A stretch of 31,623 nt of DNA from CAZSHX01 sp964606895 (GTDB taxonomy: Bacteria > Bacteroidota > Ignavibacteria > Kapaibacteriales > UBA2268). Under the pieces are notes generated by a model. That model made no database searches. It was not told the DNA's origin and saw only the letters and a program-made list of their open reading frames with translations. The stretch is taken from the NCBI GenBank assembly GCA_964606895.1, contig CAZSHX010000058.1:1-31623 (forward strand), in the 5' to 3' direction. This document shows positions 23,735 to 31,623 of the stretch, one piece after another (position 1 is the first letter of the stretch; each line of letters begins with the position of its first letter). The translations under genes and the position numbers were made by a program.

Positions 23735-26446
23735 ATGGCAAAAGATTTTCCAAAAGCTTATGAACCCGTTCTTACCGAAAGTAAATGGTATGAAGTTTGG
23801 CTCAAAAATGAAATGTTTACCGCTCCAAGCGAAACTAAGAATAAAACTTATAGTATATTGATGCCTCCGCCTAACGTGACGGGCATTCTGCATTTTGGTC
23901 ATGTTTTGAATATCTCCCTGCAGGATGTTTATATCCGCTGGAAAAAAATGCAGGGATATGATGTTTGCTGGTTCCCGGGTACAGACCATGCAGGAATTGC
24001 AACTCAGTCCAGAGTAGAAAAAGAATTGAAAACCCAGGGCATAACTCGCTATGACCTGGGGAGAGAGAAATTTATCGAAAAAGTGTGGGAATGGCGGGAA
24101 CAGTACGGCGGCATAATCTTAAAGCAGTTAAGAACCCTCGGTATTTTTTGCGATTGGAACAGAACTCTGTTCACAATGGACGAATCTGCTTCGAATGCGG
24201 TGAAAGAAGTTTTTATCCGACTTTTTGACGAAGGACTTATATATAAAGGTAAGAGAATAATCAACTGGTCGCCGCTTGCTCAAACTGCACTCTCAGACGA
24301 AGAAGTTGAATTCAGAGAAGTTAAGGAGCATCTTTTCACACTTCGTTATCATTTTGTTGATTCAAATGAATATCTGAAAGTTGCGACTGTTCGTCCCGAA
24401 ACGATTTTCGGCGATGTTGCCGTTGCCGTGAATCCCCATGACGAGAGATATAACAAATTCATCGGGAAAAAAGTTATTGTTCCTTTGCTCGGTCGCGAAG
24501 TGCCTGTTATTGCAGATGATTATGCAGACCCAAAATTCGGAACGGGATGCGTTAAAATTACTCCTGCTCACGACCCGAATGACTTCGAAGTAGGGTTGAG
24601 GCATAACCTTGAACAAATAAATTCAATGAATGCAGACGGCACTCTCAATCAGACAGCCGGAGAGTTCAACGGTGTGGAAAGATTCAAAGCCCGCAAGCTG
24701 ATTCTCGAAAAACTCAAGGATTTGGATTTAATCGAAAAAATCGAGGACTATACTCACAATGTAGGCTTTTCACAGCGTGGGGGAGAGCCCGTTGAGCCTT
24801 TCCTTTCCGACCAGTGGTTTGTCAATATGAAGCCTTTGGCTGAAATTGCCCTGCCTCCTGTTATGAATGGTGATATTAAATTCTATCCGAACCATTGGGT
24901 TAAAACTTATGAAAACTGGCTGACTAATGTCAGGGATTGGTGCATTTCCCGTCAGCTTTGGTGGGGACACCGAATTCCCGTTTATTATTCACCTGATGGA
25001 AGATTTACTGCGGCAAATAATGAAGACGAAGCAAGGCAGAAACTTGGCTTAGGTTCAGATATTGAGATGAAACAAGACTCTGACGTTCTGGATACCTGGT
25101 TTTCATCATGGCTATGGCCCCTAACGACTATGAGATGGCTTTCCGACGGTATTACCGAGGAAAATCAGGATTTGAAATTATATTTGCCGACGGATTTGCT
25201 TGTTACTGCACCTGATATTATTTTCTTCTGGGTTGCACGTATGATTATGGCAACCATGAAATTCAAAAATGAAATCCCTTTTAAAAATGTATATTTCACG
25301 AGTACAATTCGAGACGGTCAGGGAAGAAAGCTGTCAAAATCTTTGGGTAATTCTCCCGACCCGCTGAATATTATAGATAAGTATGGATGCGATGCTGTTC
25401 GTTTTACGATTTTATATCTCTCACCGCTCGGTCAGGATGTGAAAATGGATGTTGACGTTGAGCATCAGGATGTACCGTCAGTTGAAATAGGTAGAAACTT
25501 TGCAAATAAAATCTGGAATGCAGGCAGATTTCTTCTTATGAAGAAAGAACATGCTTATGAAAACAGCGATGCTTCGGCTAATCCTGAACCTGTTTTAAGT
25601 CCTGCTGATTATACCGATGCAGATAAATGGATATTGTCGCGTTTGCATTCAACAATCAAAAATACAAACCTTGCTTTAGAAAATTTCAGGGTAGATGACT
25701 ATACCAAACAGCTTTATGATTTTGTTTGGAGAGATTTCTGCGATTGGTACATCGAAATTCTGAAGGTTCAGATGAGCGAAAGCAAGGACGATAATTATCG
25801 CCAGCAATTAGCTGTATTTGCTATCAATCTTTACAATAATATTCTCAAAATGGTTCATCCCGTAATGCCGTTTATCACTGAAGAAATTTATCATTTGACG
25901 AAGGATATAGAGGATAGCGTAAGCATAACATTTTCTGAACTTGAATCACATCAGGAAGAACTGATAAATCCTGAAACTGAAGAAAAATTGCAATTTCTCC
26001 AACTAATTGTCGAAGAAATCAGAAGAATGCGTTCGGGAGTCGGAATTCAGCCGCAGACAAAAGTTTCGGTTGTGATTTCTCCGCATGACAAAAGCACATT
26101 CAATTTTCTATCGGCTCAAAAGGCAATTATTTTTGCTTTGGGCAAATGTTCCAATGTTGAAATCATGCAGAATGCCGATAAACTTGAAAATTCAATTTCT
26201 TCTGTTGTCCGCGAAACCGAGATTTATTTGCAGTTAGCTGGATTGATTGACCTTGACAAAGAAAAAGAAAGAATGGATAAGGAAATTCAGCGATTGTCAA
26301 ATAATATCTCAGGAATTGAGAAAAAGCTGTCAAATGAAGGGTTTCTTGCAAAGGCACCCGACAATGTGATTCAGTTCGAAAAAGAAAAGCTTGAAAGTAT
26401 GAAGGAATCGCTCCGCAAAGTTCAGGCAAATCTTGAGTCGCTGTAA
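23735..26446 (+). CDS. valS: Valyl-tRNA synthetase
   Basis: This class I aminoacyl-tRNA synthetase of 903 residues charges tRNA-Val. The HIGH-equivalent HFGH is at residues 53-56 (PPPNVTGILHFGHVLN) and the KMSKS-equivalent KLSKS at 532-536 (GRKLSKSLGNSPDPL). The CP1 editing domain lies between them (NWSPLAQTALSDEEVE, ATVRPETIFGDVAVAV). The anticodon-binding helical domain and a C-terminal coiled coil (LDKEKERMDKEIQRLSNNIS) complete the normal ValS layout. ATG 23735 is preferred over an earlier ATG at 23684 because MAKDFPKAYEP is the family start and AGGAAGG lies upstream. A bidirectional terminator follows. Confidence 0.97.
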   Translation: MAKDFPKAYEPVLTESKWYEVWLKNEMFTAPSETKNKTYSILMPPPNVTGILHFGHVLNISLQDVYIRWKKMQGYDVCWFPGTDHAGIATQSRVEKELKTQGITRYDLGREKFIEKVWEWREQYGGIILKQLRTLGIFCDWNRTLFTMDESASNAVKEVFIRLFDEGLIYKGKRIINWSPLAQTALSDEEVEFREVKEHLFTLRYHFVDSNEYLKVATVRPETIFGDVAVAVNPHDERYNKFIGKKVIVPLLGREVPVIADDYADPKFGTGCVKITPAHDPNDFEVGLRHNLEQINSMNADGTLNQTAGEFNGVERFKARKLILEKLKDLDLIEKIEDYTHNVGFSQRGGEPVEPFLSDQWFVNMKPLAEIALPPVMNGDIKFYPNHWVKTYENWLTNVRDWCISRQLWWGHRIPVYYSPDGRFTAANNEDEARQKLGLGSDIEMKQDSDVLDTWFSSWLWPLTTMRWLSDGITEENQDLKLYLPTDLLVTAPDIIFFWVARMIMATMKFKNEIPFKNVYFTSTIRDGQGRKLSKSLGNSPDPLNIIDKYGCDAVRFTILYLSPLGQDVKMDVDVEHQDVPSVEIGRNFANKIWNAGRFLLMKKEHAYENSDASANPEPVLSPADYTDADKWILSRLHSTIKNTNLALENFRVDDYTKQLYDFVWRDFCDWYIEILKVQMSESKDDNYRQQLAVFAINLYNNILKMVHPVMPFITEEIYHLTKDIEDSVSITFSELESHQEELINPETEEKLQFLQLIVEEIRRMRSGVGIQPQTKVSVVISPHDKSTFNFLSAQKAIIFALGKCSNVEIMQNADKLENSISSVVRETEIYLQLAGLIDLDKEKERMDKEIQRLSNNISGIEKKLSNEGFLAKAPDNVIQFEKEKLESMKESLRKVQANLESL

Positions 26447-26480
26447 GATATAAAAGTAAATTTTGATTTTATATAAATTA

Positions 26481-26520
26481 AAAAAAAGGACATTTCGTCT
26501 AAGCTCAATGTCCTTTTTTT
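26481..26520. terminator. Bidirectional terminator between valS and tldE
   Basis: The arms at 26481-26494 and 26507-26520 are 14-base perfect complements (A7-GGACATT / AATGTCC-T7) around a 12-base loop, so a U tract follows the stem in both transcripts. It lies 34 bases past the valS stop and 73 past the tldE stop. Confidence 0.92.
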
Positions 26521-26593
26521 GTTTATCACTATTTTCTCCAACAGGAGTTGGAATGTGAGAAATCCCTTTAATCTGCGATTCTGAATATTTATT

Positions 26594-27916
26594 CTACAAC
26601 CCCGATATTGTCATTTCTCCGATTTTGATTGTCGGACCCGTTATCGAACGGTCGAAAGTCAAATCGTTGCCTATCATTTCGATGCTGTTCAGCATTTTGC
26701 CAAGATTGCCCGAAATTGTTATTTCAGCAACGGGGAAAACTATTTCGCCCTTCTCAATCCACAACCCAAAAGCCCCTTTTGAAATGTCTCCGGTAGTTGC
26801 AACTGTTCCCTGACCGATTGTTTTCGTGAGCAGAAGTCCTTTGTCCACTGATTTGATGATTTCCTGCGGAGTGTGAGTTCCTGCATGAAGATAGAAATTG
26901 CCGGGACCCGATGCATTGCCCGTGGAATGCATTTTCAGCTTTCTGCCGCTGTATGTGTCGAGCATGTAGCTTTTCAGTACACCGTCGCCGACTATGCTCT
27001 TTTTCCTTGTCGGAACGCCTTCGCCGTCATAAGGTCTGGAACCCAAAGCACCGGCAATATGCGGGTCGTCAGTTATATTGACCAAACTATTCGCAATTTT
27101 TTCGCCTAATTTATCAACCAAAAACGATTGCTTCATGTAAATAGACCCGCCTGTGATGCAGGAATACAAAAAGCCCAGAATTGAGGATGTCATTGTCGGC
27201 TCGAAAATGATTGGAACATTCTGCGATGGAATTTTCCTTGCACCGATTAATCTTGTTGTGCGTTCCACCGCAATTTTGGCGATTTCCTCGGCTGATTTCA
27301 AACCCTTGAAATTCAGCGAACTTGAATACCAGCCGTCTTCAAAGAGTTTGTCACCTTCGCCTGCCTGCAAGCCAACTCCAAACGAACACGATGAAATTCT
27401 GTATTTTCCGTTGAATCCATTCGAGTTTGCAAGTACATATTCGGCAGTATCCGAACCAAATGATGAACCCGATGATTTTTTGATTCGTTTATCAGATAGA
27501 GCAATTGCTTCCACATCCTTTGCAATTTTGATTTTTGCTTCGGGAGTCAAAAGCGGAATACTTTCGTCGTAGAGCTGAAGCATATCGGCTTCCACGAAAG
27601 GCTCTTCCTTTTCGGGCAAACCTGAAAACGGGTCGGAACTCGTTAGTTTGGCTCTTGCAACGGCATTGTCAATCAGCTTATTGAGTGCCGCGGTTGTGAA
27701 ATCCGAAGAGGACGCAACCGCAACCTTATTATCAATAATAACTTTCAATGACAGACTTTTGGAGCCTGCTTCGGTTAGCTTTTCGATGTTGCCCTCGCGA
27801 ACCTCTACGCCGAATTCAGTGCCCTTTGCGATTGAAATCTGCATCTGGTCGGCACCTTTTTGCTTGCCGTATTTTAGTAATTCCTGAGCTAACTGCTGAT
27901 AATTTTCGTTTTTCAT
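26594..27916 (-). CDS. tldE: TldE/PmbA, partner subunit of the TldD/TldE protease
   Basis: The 440-residue protein matches TldE (PmbA) across its length: ADQMQISIAKGTEFGVEVREG near the start, the mid-region FEPTMTSSILGFLYSCITGG, and the end GEIVFPVAEITISGNLGKML. TldE lacks the zinc HExxxH site and forms a heterodimer with TldD that degrades unfolded peptides and matures peptides such as microcins. ATG 27916 overlaps the tldD TGA by four bases, and AGGAGG lies just upstream within tldD, so synthesis is coupled. Unlike TldD it has no visible export signal. Confidence 0.93.
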   Translation of the reverse strand: MKNENYQQLAQELLKYGKQKGADQMQISIAKGTEFGVEVREGNIEKLTEAGSKSLSLKVIIDNKVAVASSSDFTTAALNKLIDNAVARAKLTSSDPFSGLPEKEEPFVEADMLQLYDESIPLLTPEAKIKIAKDVEAIALSDKRIKKSSGSSFGSDTAEYVLANSNGFNGKYRISSCSFGVGLQAGEGDKLFEDGWYSSSLNFKGLKSAEEIAKIAVERTTRLIGARKIPSQNVPIIFEPTMTSSILGFLYSCITGGSIYMKQSFLVDKLGEKIANSLVNITDDPHIAGALGSRPYDGEGVPTRKKSIVGDGVLKSYMLDTYSGRKLKMHSTGNASGPGNFYLHAGTHTPQEIIKSVDKGLLLTKTIGQGTVATTGDISKGAFGLWIEKGEIVFPVAEITISGNLGKMLNSIEMIGNDLTFDRSITGPTIKIGEMTISGL

Positions 27917-29436
27917 GATATACCTCCTACTGTCATTTTACTGATTCTTAATGAAGGGGTTCCGCACGTAACAGGAACCGACTGCCCTTCTTTGCCGCAA
28001 GTACCGAGGAAAAATCCCATATCATTTCCTATCATATCAATATTTTTCATAATTTCAATATTTTGTCCGATTAATGTCGCATTTTTGAGTGGCTGAGTCA
28101 GTTTCCCATCCTCAATCATATAACCAAGATTAACAGAAAAAGTAAATTTGCCTGTTGAGTCCACCATTCCGCCCTGATAAGTTACCGCATAAAAACCTTT
28201 TTTTACGGATTTGATAATATCTTCGGGGGGTGTATCGCCGCTTTGGAGGATTGTATTGTTCATTCTCGGTATCGGCGGGAAATTGTAGGATTGCCTTCTG
28301 GCATGTCCGTTTGGTTTGTGGTTAAGAACTTTTGCCGCAAGTTTGTCATTCAGAAAACCGACAAGTTTTCCTTTTTCAATCAGCAATACATTTTCGGTTG
28401 GAGTTCCTTCGTCGTCAATATTCAAACTGCCTCTGTAATTTGGCATTGTTGCATCGTCATAAATTGTAACCAGAGGATTAGCAACCATTTCGCCCATTTT
28501 GCCTGCCATGATTGAAGTTTTTTTCCATGCTCCGTCGGCTTCAAGGGGATGACCAACTGCTTCGTGAATCATCACTCCCGACTGGTCTTTAGAAAGAACT
28601 ACGGGCTGTTCGCCGGGGGTAGCATCTTTTGCATCGAGCAGAATAATTGATTCTTCGGCAGATTTTCTGCCGATAAATTCCGGAGTTTTTTCAGTTTTGT
28701 AGAAGTCCATTCCTACTCTTCCGCCTGCTGAATGAAATCCCGTATTTCTTTTTCCGTTTAATTCAGCCGTTGCAACGGCAGTGAGCCGAACCTGCGGTCT
28801 GGCATCAGAAACAAGGATTCCTTCGCTGTTTGCAATTGTGATGTACTGAATCTCATCTGCCATGGAAGCAGAGACTTTGGAAATCTTTGAATCATAGTTC
28901 TTTGCGGCAGAATATGCTCTTTTTACGAGTTCAATTTTATCTTCCAGCCGTTTGTCCGAAACAAGATTTTTCATATCGTAAATCTGAAGTTTGGGTTTGA
29001 TTTGATTCAAACTGTTGAAATTCACCTTAACATTGCCCGAAGCAATTGCGGCGGCAGTAAGTGCGGCAGATTTGATGCTTTCGATTGTCATGTCGTTTGT
29101 GTAGCCGAATCCTGTTTGCTCACCGTTCAGCACACGAACACCGACACCAAGCGAAATGCTTTCGGAAGAGCTTTTCAAAATATCTTCTTCCATAGTAACC
29201 GAGTTCGACACACGGTATTCGAAATACAAATCGGCAAAATCCCCACCTTTGGAAAGAGACAGAGAAAGAAGTTTTTGAATATCTTCCTTAGACAAACCAA
29301 AGAGCAGGTCGAATTCAGGACTTCCTACCTGCGGTACATTGCCTGCAAATATTTTATCCAAAAACACATTCCCAGCCATAATTACTCCTATTCCTATACT
29401 ACAATTCTTTAAAAAATCGCGACGATTAACGCTCAT
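27913..29436 (-). CDS. tldD: TldD zinc metalloprotease with N-terminal Tat signal
   Basis: The 507-residue protein contains the TldD zinc site HEAVGH at 291-296 (GVMIHEAVGHPLEADG) and the late Cys-bearing motif GTCGKEGQSVP expected to complete the metal site. The first 33 residues form a twin-arginine signal: SVNRRDFLK with R5-R6, then a hydrophobic stretch (SIGIGVIMAGNVF). Classical E. coli TldD is cytosolic and lacks it, so this copy may be exported folded to the periplasm. ATG 29436 has AAGGAAAA about 12 bases upstream. It is first in the tldD-tldE operon. Confidence 0.94.
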   Translation of the reverse strand: MSVNRRDFLKNCSIGIGVIMAGNVFLDKIFAGNVPQVGSPEFDLLFGLSKEDIQKLLSLSLSKGGDFADLYFEYRVSNSVTMEEDILKSSSESISLGVGVRVLNGEQTGFGYTNDMTIESIKSAALTAAAIASGNVKVNFNSLNQIKPKLQIYDMKNLVSDKRLEDKIELVKRAYSAAKNYDSKISKVSASMADEIQYITIANSEGILVSDARPQVRLTAVATAELNGKRNTGFHSAGGRVGMDFYKTEKTPEFIGRKSAEESIILLDAKDATPGEQPVVLSKDQSGVMIHEAVGHPLEADGAWKKTSIMAGKMGEMVANPLVTIYDDATMPNYRGSLNIDDEGTPTENVLLIEKGKLVGFLNDKLAAKVLNHKPNGHARRQSYNFPPIPRMNNTILQSGDTPPEDIIKSVKKGFYAVTYQGGMVDSTGKFTFSVNLGYMIEDGKLTQPLKNATLIGQNIEIMKNIDMIGNDMGFFLGTCGKEGQSVPVTCGTPSLRISKMTVGGIS

Positions 29437-29708
29437 AAATAATTTTCCTTACTTATTTTATAAAATTCAAATATTTAAGTTTCAAGTAACCGCATAAAAA
29501 AAAGACAAATTATAGAAAATTTTTGAATATTTAAAATGATTTCGGTGAAATTGCTCAAACAAGCAATAAAAAACTAAAAGTTCAGCCTGAAGAGTGTTTA
29601 AATAAACTTGAATTTCCGTTTATTTTCTTTGCCTTGAAAAATAAAATCGCTAAATTGAGGTTGGATTTGGGACTTTGTTAGAAAAATAATTGGGATTAAA
29701 TATGAATG
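29437..29708. other. Divergent intergenic region, tldD to small ORF
   Basis: This AT-rich stretch of 272 bases must contain the tldD promoter (leftward) and one for the rightward small ORF. A weak hairpin, AATAAAC (29601-29607) / GTTTATT (29618-29624), is followed by TTCTTT. No tRNA, riboswitch or clear promoter is recognised. Confidence 0.4.
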
Positions 29709-29858
29709 ATGAAAAAAATGATTTTGCAAAAAAAAGTTCTGAAAGGAACAAGAACCGCAATCAAAAGACTTATTAAAGAAAGAGCCTTGACTGGTGATAC
29801 TTTGATAATCAGTAGAAACGGAAAAATTGTAACCGTAAAAGCTAAAGATTTACTGTGA
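29709..29858 (+). CDS. Small basic protein, 49 residues (hypothetical)
   Basis: An open frame encodes MKKMILQKKVLKGTRTAIKR followed by a helix-like LIKERALTG and a strand pair TLIISRNGKIVTVKAKDLL. The last half resembles the short antitoxin-like or DNA-binding peptides with an N-terminal helix and a C-terminal beta-hairpin found in many bacteria, but I cannot name a family. The start codon is one of several overlapping ATGs (29702, 29706, 29709, 29718); only the frame of 29709/29718 stays open. It lies 32 bases before the exported hypothetical gene and may be co-transcribed with it. Coding status is moderately likely. Confidence 0.45.
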   Translation: MKKMILQKKVLKGTRTAIKRLIKERALTGDTLIISRNGKIVTVKAKDLL

Positions 29859-29890
29859 GATATTTTTGAGCAAATCAATCCGAATGAATT

Positions 29891-30589
29891 ATGATATATA
29901 GAACAAAGATACTTATCATCATGGCATTTTTTATTTATACTCCATTATTATCTGAAAATGCTAATCAGTTATCGGATAAAGTTAAATGGGATAGTGTTAG
30001 AAATGATAAACTACTAAAAATAAATAAGAAATTTAATCTATTTGTTCCACATACGTATTATAATTTAAAATTAGAATTTGACAATCAAATCAAATTTCAA
30101 AATTATAATTATTTTATTTCCGATAGGGTTAATTGTGATAAAGAAAAAGAGGGAAATTGTGCTGATGTATTTATATTTGATGAACCTAATGCTTTTATCA
30201 AAAAATTAACAAATATTAAATTCGGTGCCGCTCCTGAATTATTCATTTGTTTTAACAATTTGTGTCTGATAGTTAAGCAAGAATATGAACATTACACATC
30301 ACATTCAGGATTATTAGTAATCCCTGAATCATCGCCAACAACATATAAATACTATGAGTTTAAAGACTATGACGACACTTATGTAATGGATTTCTACACT
30401 GAAAATGATAAATTGATGATAAAAGTTCAAGCAAGTAAAAGTAAGATAAACTGGTATTATTACTTTTTCTTCTTTGTCCCAAGGGGTCGAGGGGGGAAAT
30501 GGGAGACTGAAAAAATGGCAGATTATATCTATACTTTTGATAAAGATTTCAAATTGATTAACAAAAAGGAAATACGTAAAAAAAAGTGA
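29891..30589 (+). CDS. Exported hypothetical protein with four cysteines
   Basis: I do not recognise this 232-residue protein. It has a probable signal peptide (TKILIIMAFFIYTPLLSENA, cleavage around 21-24). It is rich in Tyr, Phe, Lys and Asn, with alternating hydrophobic segments that suggest a beta-rich fold. The only four cysteines come as two close pairs, C82/C90 and C120/C125, so disulfides in the periplasm are plausible. The C-terminal KKEIRKKK is strongly basic. The gene is AT-rich relative to valS and tldD, lacks a visible Shine-Dalgarno, and sits next to the repeat mosaic, all of which point to an accessory gene. A terminator closes it. Confidence 0.75.
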   Translation: MIYRTKILIIMAFFIYTPLLSENANQLSDKVKWDSVRNDKLLKINKKFNLFVPHTYYNLKLEFDNQIKFQNYNYFISDRVNCDKEKEGNCADVFIFDEPNAFIKKLTNIKFGAAPELFICFNNLCLIVKQEYEHYTSHSGLLVIPESSPTTYKYYEFKDYDDTYVMDFYTENDKLMIKVQASKSKINWYYYFFFFVPRGRGGKWETEKMADYIYTFDKDFKLINKKEIRKKK

Positions 30590-30624
30590 AAAAGATCTTC
30601 CTCTTCTTATCGCTTTTTTTCCTC

Positions 30625-30654
30625 ACGGCAGGAGTTTCCTCCTGCCGTTCTTTT
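30625..30654 (+). terminator. Rho-independent terminator after the exported hypothetical gene
   Basis: The 9-bp perfect stem ACGGCAGGA (30625-30633) / TCCTGCCGT (30640-30648) has a six-base loop and is followed by TCTTTT. It lies 36 bases after the stop codon. Confidence 0.85.
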
Positions 30655-30845
30655 ACTTGCTGAATTAATAATCAATCAATTTAGGAGGTCAGGAGGGATT
30701 TCTGACCGAAAACAATGTAGTATATTACCCTATTATCATAGCAATAATTAATCATGTTTTTCGTTAATATCTTTTGTTGTCGTTCAATGAAAGATAGTTA
30801 GTCAACATCACCTCATCCCTCAATCTTGTAGAGGGCGGTAAGAAT
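30655..30845. other. Gene-free stretch before the repeat mosaic
   Basis: No open frame of interest is seen. A small inverted repeat, GGTCAG (30687-30692) / CTGACC (30702-30707), surrounds GAGGGATTT. Nothing else is recognised. Confidence 0.4.
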
Positions 30846-30971
30846 TTGCATCTTTGCATCATTTTGCATTCAAAGATGCAATTGGTGAAAATCGTTATTT
30901 GAAATAATATCAATAGGTTAGGCAAGAAGTAATTGCATTTTCTGCATAATTAATTTGAGGATGCAATGCAA
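30846..30971. repeat. Repeat A, copy 1 (TTGCATC/GATGCAA element)
   Basis: This 126-base unit begins with TTGCATCTTTGCATC and ends with GATGCAATGCAA, which are inverted relatives of each other. An internal hairpin (TTGCATCTTTG / CAAAGATGCAA) lies at the left end. The middle contains the conserved block CGTTATTTGAAATAAT. Two further copies follow at 31187 and 31412. Confidence 0.85.
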
Positions 30972-30992
30972 TTTGGAAATGAAGTGAAATAT

Positions 30993-31155
30993 TGCTCCGG
31001 AGGAGCATACTGTTTGTAGAAAAGCGAACCCTTTTATTTCAAAGCTCCATAGGAGCGACCTGATTTATCTCACAAATTTTTTACAGTCCACTCCTACGGA
31101 GCTTGATGTTTAAAATGTTTTGGTTTTTCTACAAACAGGTTGTTCCTACGGAACA
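30993..31155. repeat. Repeat B, copy 1 (nested inverted repeat, complete)
   Basis: The outer arms (30993-31023 and 31124-31155) are imperfect inverted repeats sharing CTGTTTGTAGAAAA and GCTCC-type ends. A second nested pair, AAGCTCCATAGGAG (31042-31055) / CTCCTACGGAGCTT (31091-31104), has one mismatch. The element could fold into a long cruciform or RNA hairpin and resembles a small non-autonomous palindromic element. No transposase is encoded in it. Confidence 0.82.
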
Positions 31156-31186
31156 CAAGAAATCTTCGGTTAAAAACAACCCAAAA

Positions 31187-31315
31187 TTGCATCTTTGCAT
31201 CTTTTTGCATTCAAAGATGCAACGAGTTAATAATCGTTATTTGAAATAATATCAATAGGTTAGATGGGAATTGTATTGCTTTTTTACAAAATTTTTTTTT
31301 GATGATGCAATGCAA
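31187..31315. repeat. Repeat A, copy 2
   Basis: This 129-base copy has a perfect 11-base hairpin arm pair at 31187-31197 and 31212-31222. It shares the middle block with copy 3 nearly base for base, including GGTTAGATGGGAATTGTATT. Unlike copies 1 and 3 it is not followed by repeat B; instead a short direct-repeat-like AATCCTGTGAATCC tract follows. Confidence 0.85.
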
Positions 31316-31411
31316 TATGGGAAAATTCAAGAAAGCAAGAATATAAATCCTGTGAATCCTAAAATCAAGTGAATCAAGGTTCAGAATTCTTTGCTGAATA
31401 TTCACCAAAAA

Positions 31412-31540
31412 TTGCATCGTTGCATCTTTTTGCAATCAAAGATGCAACGATAAAAATATCGTTATTTGAAATAATTTCAATAGGTTAGATGGGAATTGTA
31501 TTGCTTTTTTACAAAATATTTTTTTGATGATGCAATGCAA
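31412..31540. repeat. Repeat A, copy 3
   Basis: A 129-base unit starting TTGCATCGTTGCATC and ending GATGCAATGCAA, with the same internal block as copy 2. It is followed by repeat B, as copy 1 is, so copies 1 and 3 form parts of one composite repeat of more than 200 bases. Confidence 0.85.
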
Positions 31541-31561
31541 ATTGGAAATGAAGTGAAATAT

Positions 31562-31623
31562 TGCTCCAGAGGAGCATACTGTTTGTAGAAAAGCGAACCC
31601 TTTTATTTCAAAGCTCCATAGGA
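31562..31623. repeat. Repeat B, copy 2 (cut by window end)
   Basis: The first 62 bases of repeat B, differing from copy 1 at one position (CCAGAGG against CCGGAGG). The right half lies beyond the window. Confidence 0.8.

Noticed and set aside
29437..29708. Possible tRNA or small RNA gene in the tldD upstream gap
   Set aside because: No cloverleaf, T-arm consensus or CCA end could be found on either strand.
31211..31435. 74-residue ORF on the minus strand inside the repeats
   Set aside because: It spans parts of two repeat A copies and the region between; the translation has no protein-like signature and it is not preserved in copy 1.
30846..31623. Possible CRISPR array from the repeated units
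   Set aside because: Units are about 129 bases, spacing is irregular, spacers are not uniform and no cas genes are present; these are palindromic elements.

Overview
The window looks like chromosomal DNA from a low-GC, Gram-negative member of the Bacteroidota/Chlorobiota/Ignavibacteriota (FCB) group. The clues are an ExbB-ExbD-ExbD-TonB cluster followed by a PstS-like lipoprotein and a TPR protein, lipoproteins with FCB-style lipoboxes, candidate promoters of the TAnnTTTG type, and a TldD carrying a Tat signal. Many genes have good Shine-Dalgarno sequences (AGGAG, GGAGG), which fits Ignavibacteria/Kapabacteria-like lineages better than Bacteroidia. This placement is an inference; no rRNA gene is present.

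Left part (1-7.1 kb): the tail of an unidentified gene, an FmdB-type zinc ribbon protein, a SLOG/Rossmann-like protein, a stand-alone CZB zinc-binding protein, a purN-Nudix pair with a 4-base overlap, a divergent full-length DNA polymerase I with intact proofreading motifs, and a lone DUF58 protein. Middle-left (7.1-11.7 kb): a strongly AT-rich two-gene McrBC-type restriction operon. Its 1170-residue McrB carries an Mrr-N-like winged helix and two EVE/PUA-like regions ahead of its AAA+ motor. It is probably an acquired defence island.

Middle (11.8-19.2 kb, all minus strand): a cell-envelope energy-transduction locus in the order STAS protein, ExbB, ExbD1, ExbD2, TonB, small membrane protein, PstS-like lipoprotein, TPR protein, and then, beyond a terminator, a GT-C membrane glycosyltransferase. 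Next (19.4-23.5 kb, minus strand) come prmC, the diadenylate cyclase gene cdaA, a PhoH-family ATPase, and an exported pair: a coiled-coil LysM protein and a small coiled-coil lipoprotein.

Right part: valS on the plus strand converges on a tldD-tldE operon across a shared bidirectional terminator. After that are a 49-residue small ORF, an orphan exported protein with four cysteines, and about 0.95 kb of gene-free DNA. That last stretch is a mosaic of palindromic repeats: three copies of a roughly 129-base element built around TTGCATC/GATGCAA heptamers, and two copies (one cut by the window end) of a larger nested inverted repeat. The most interesting items are the EVE-domain McrBC system, the STAS/ExbBDD/TonB/PstS-like locus with atypical TonB and substrate-binding features, the TldD/TldE export mismatch, and the terminal repeat mosaic.
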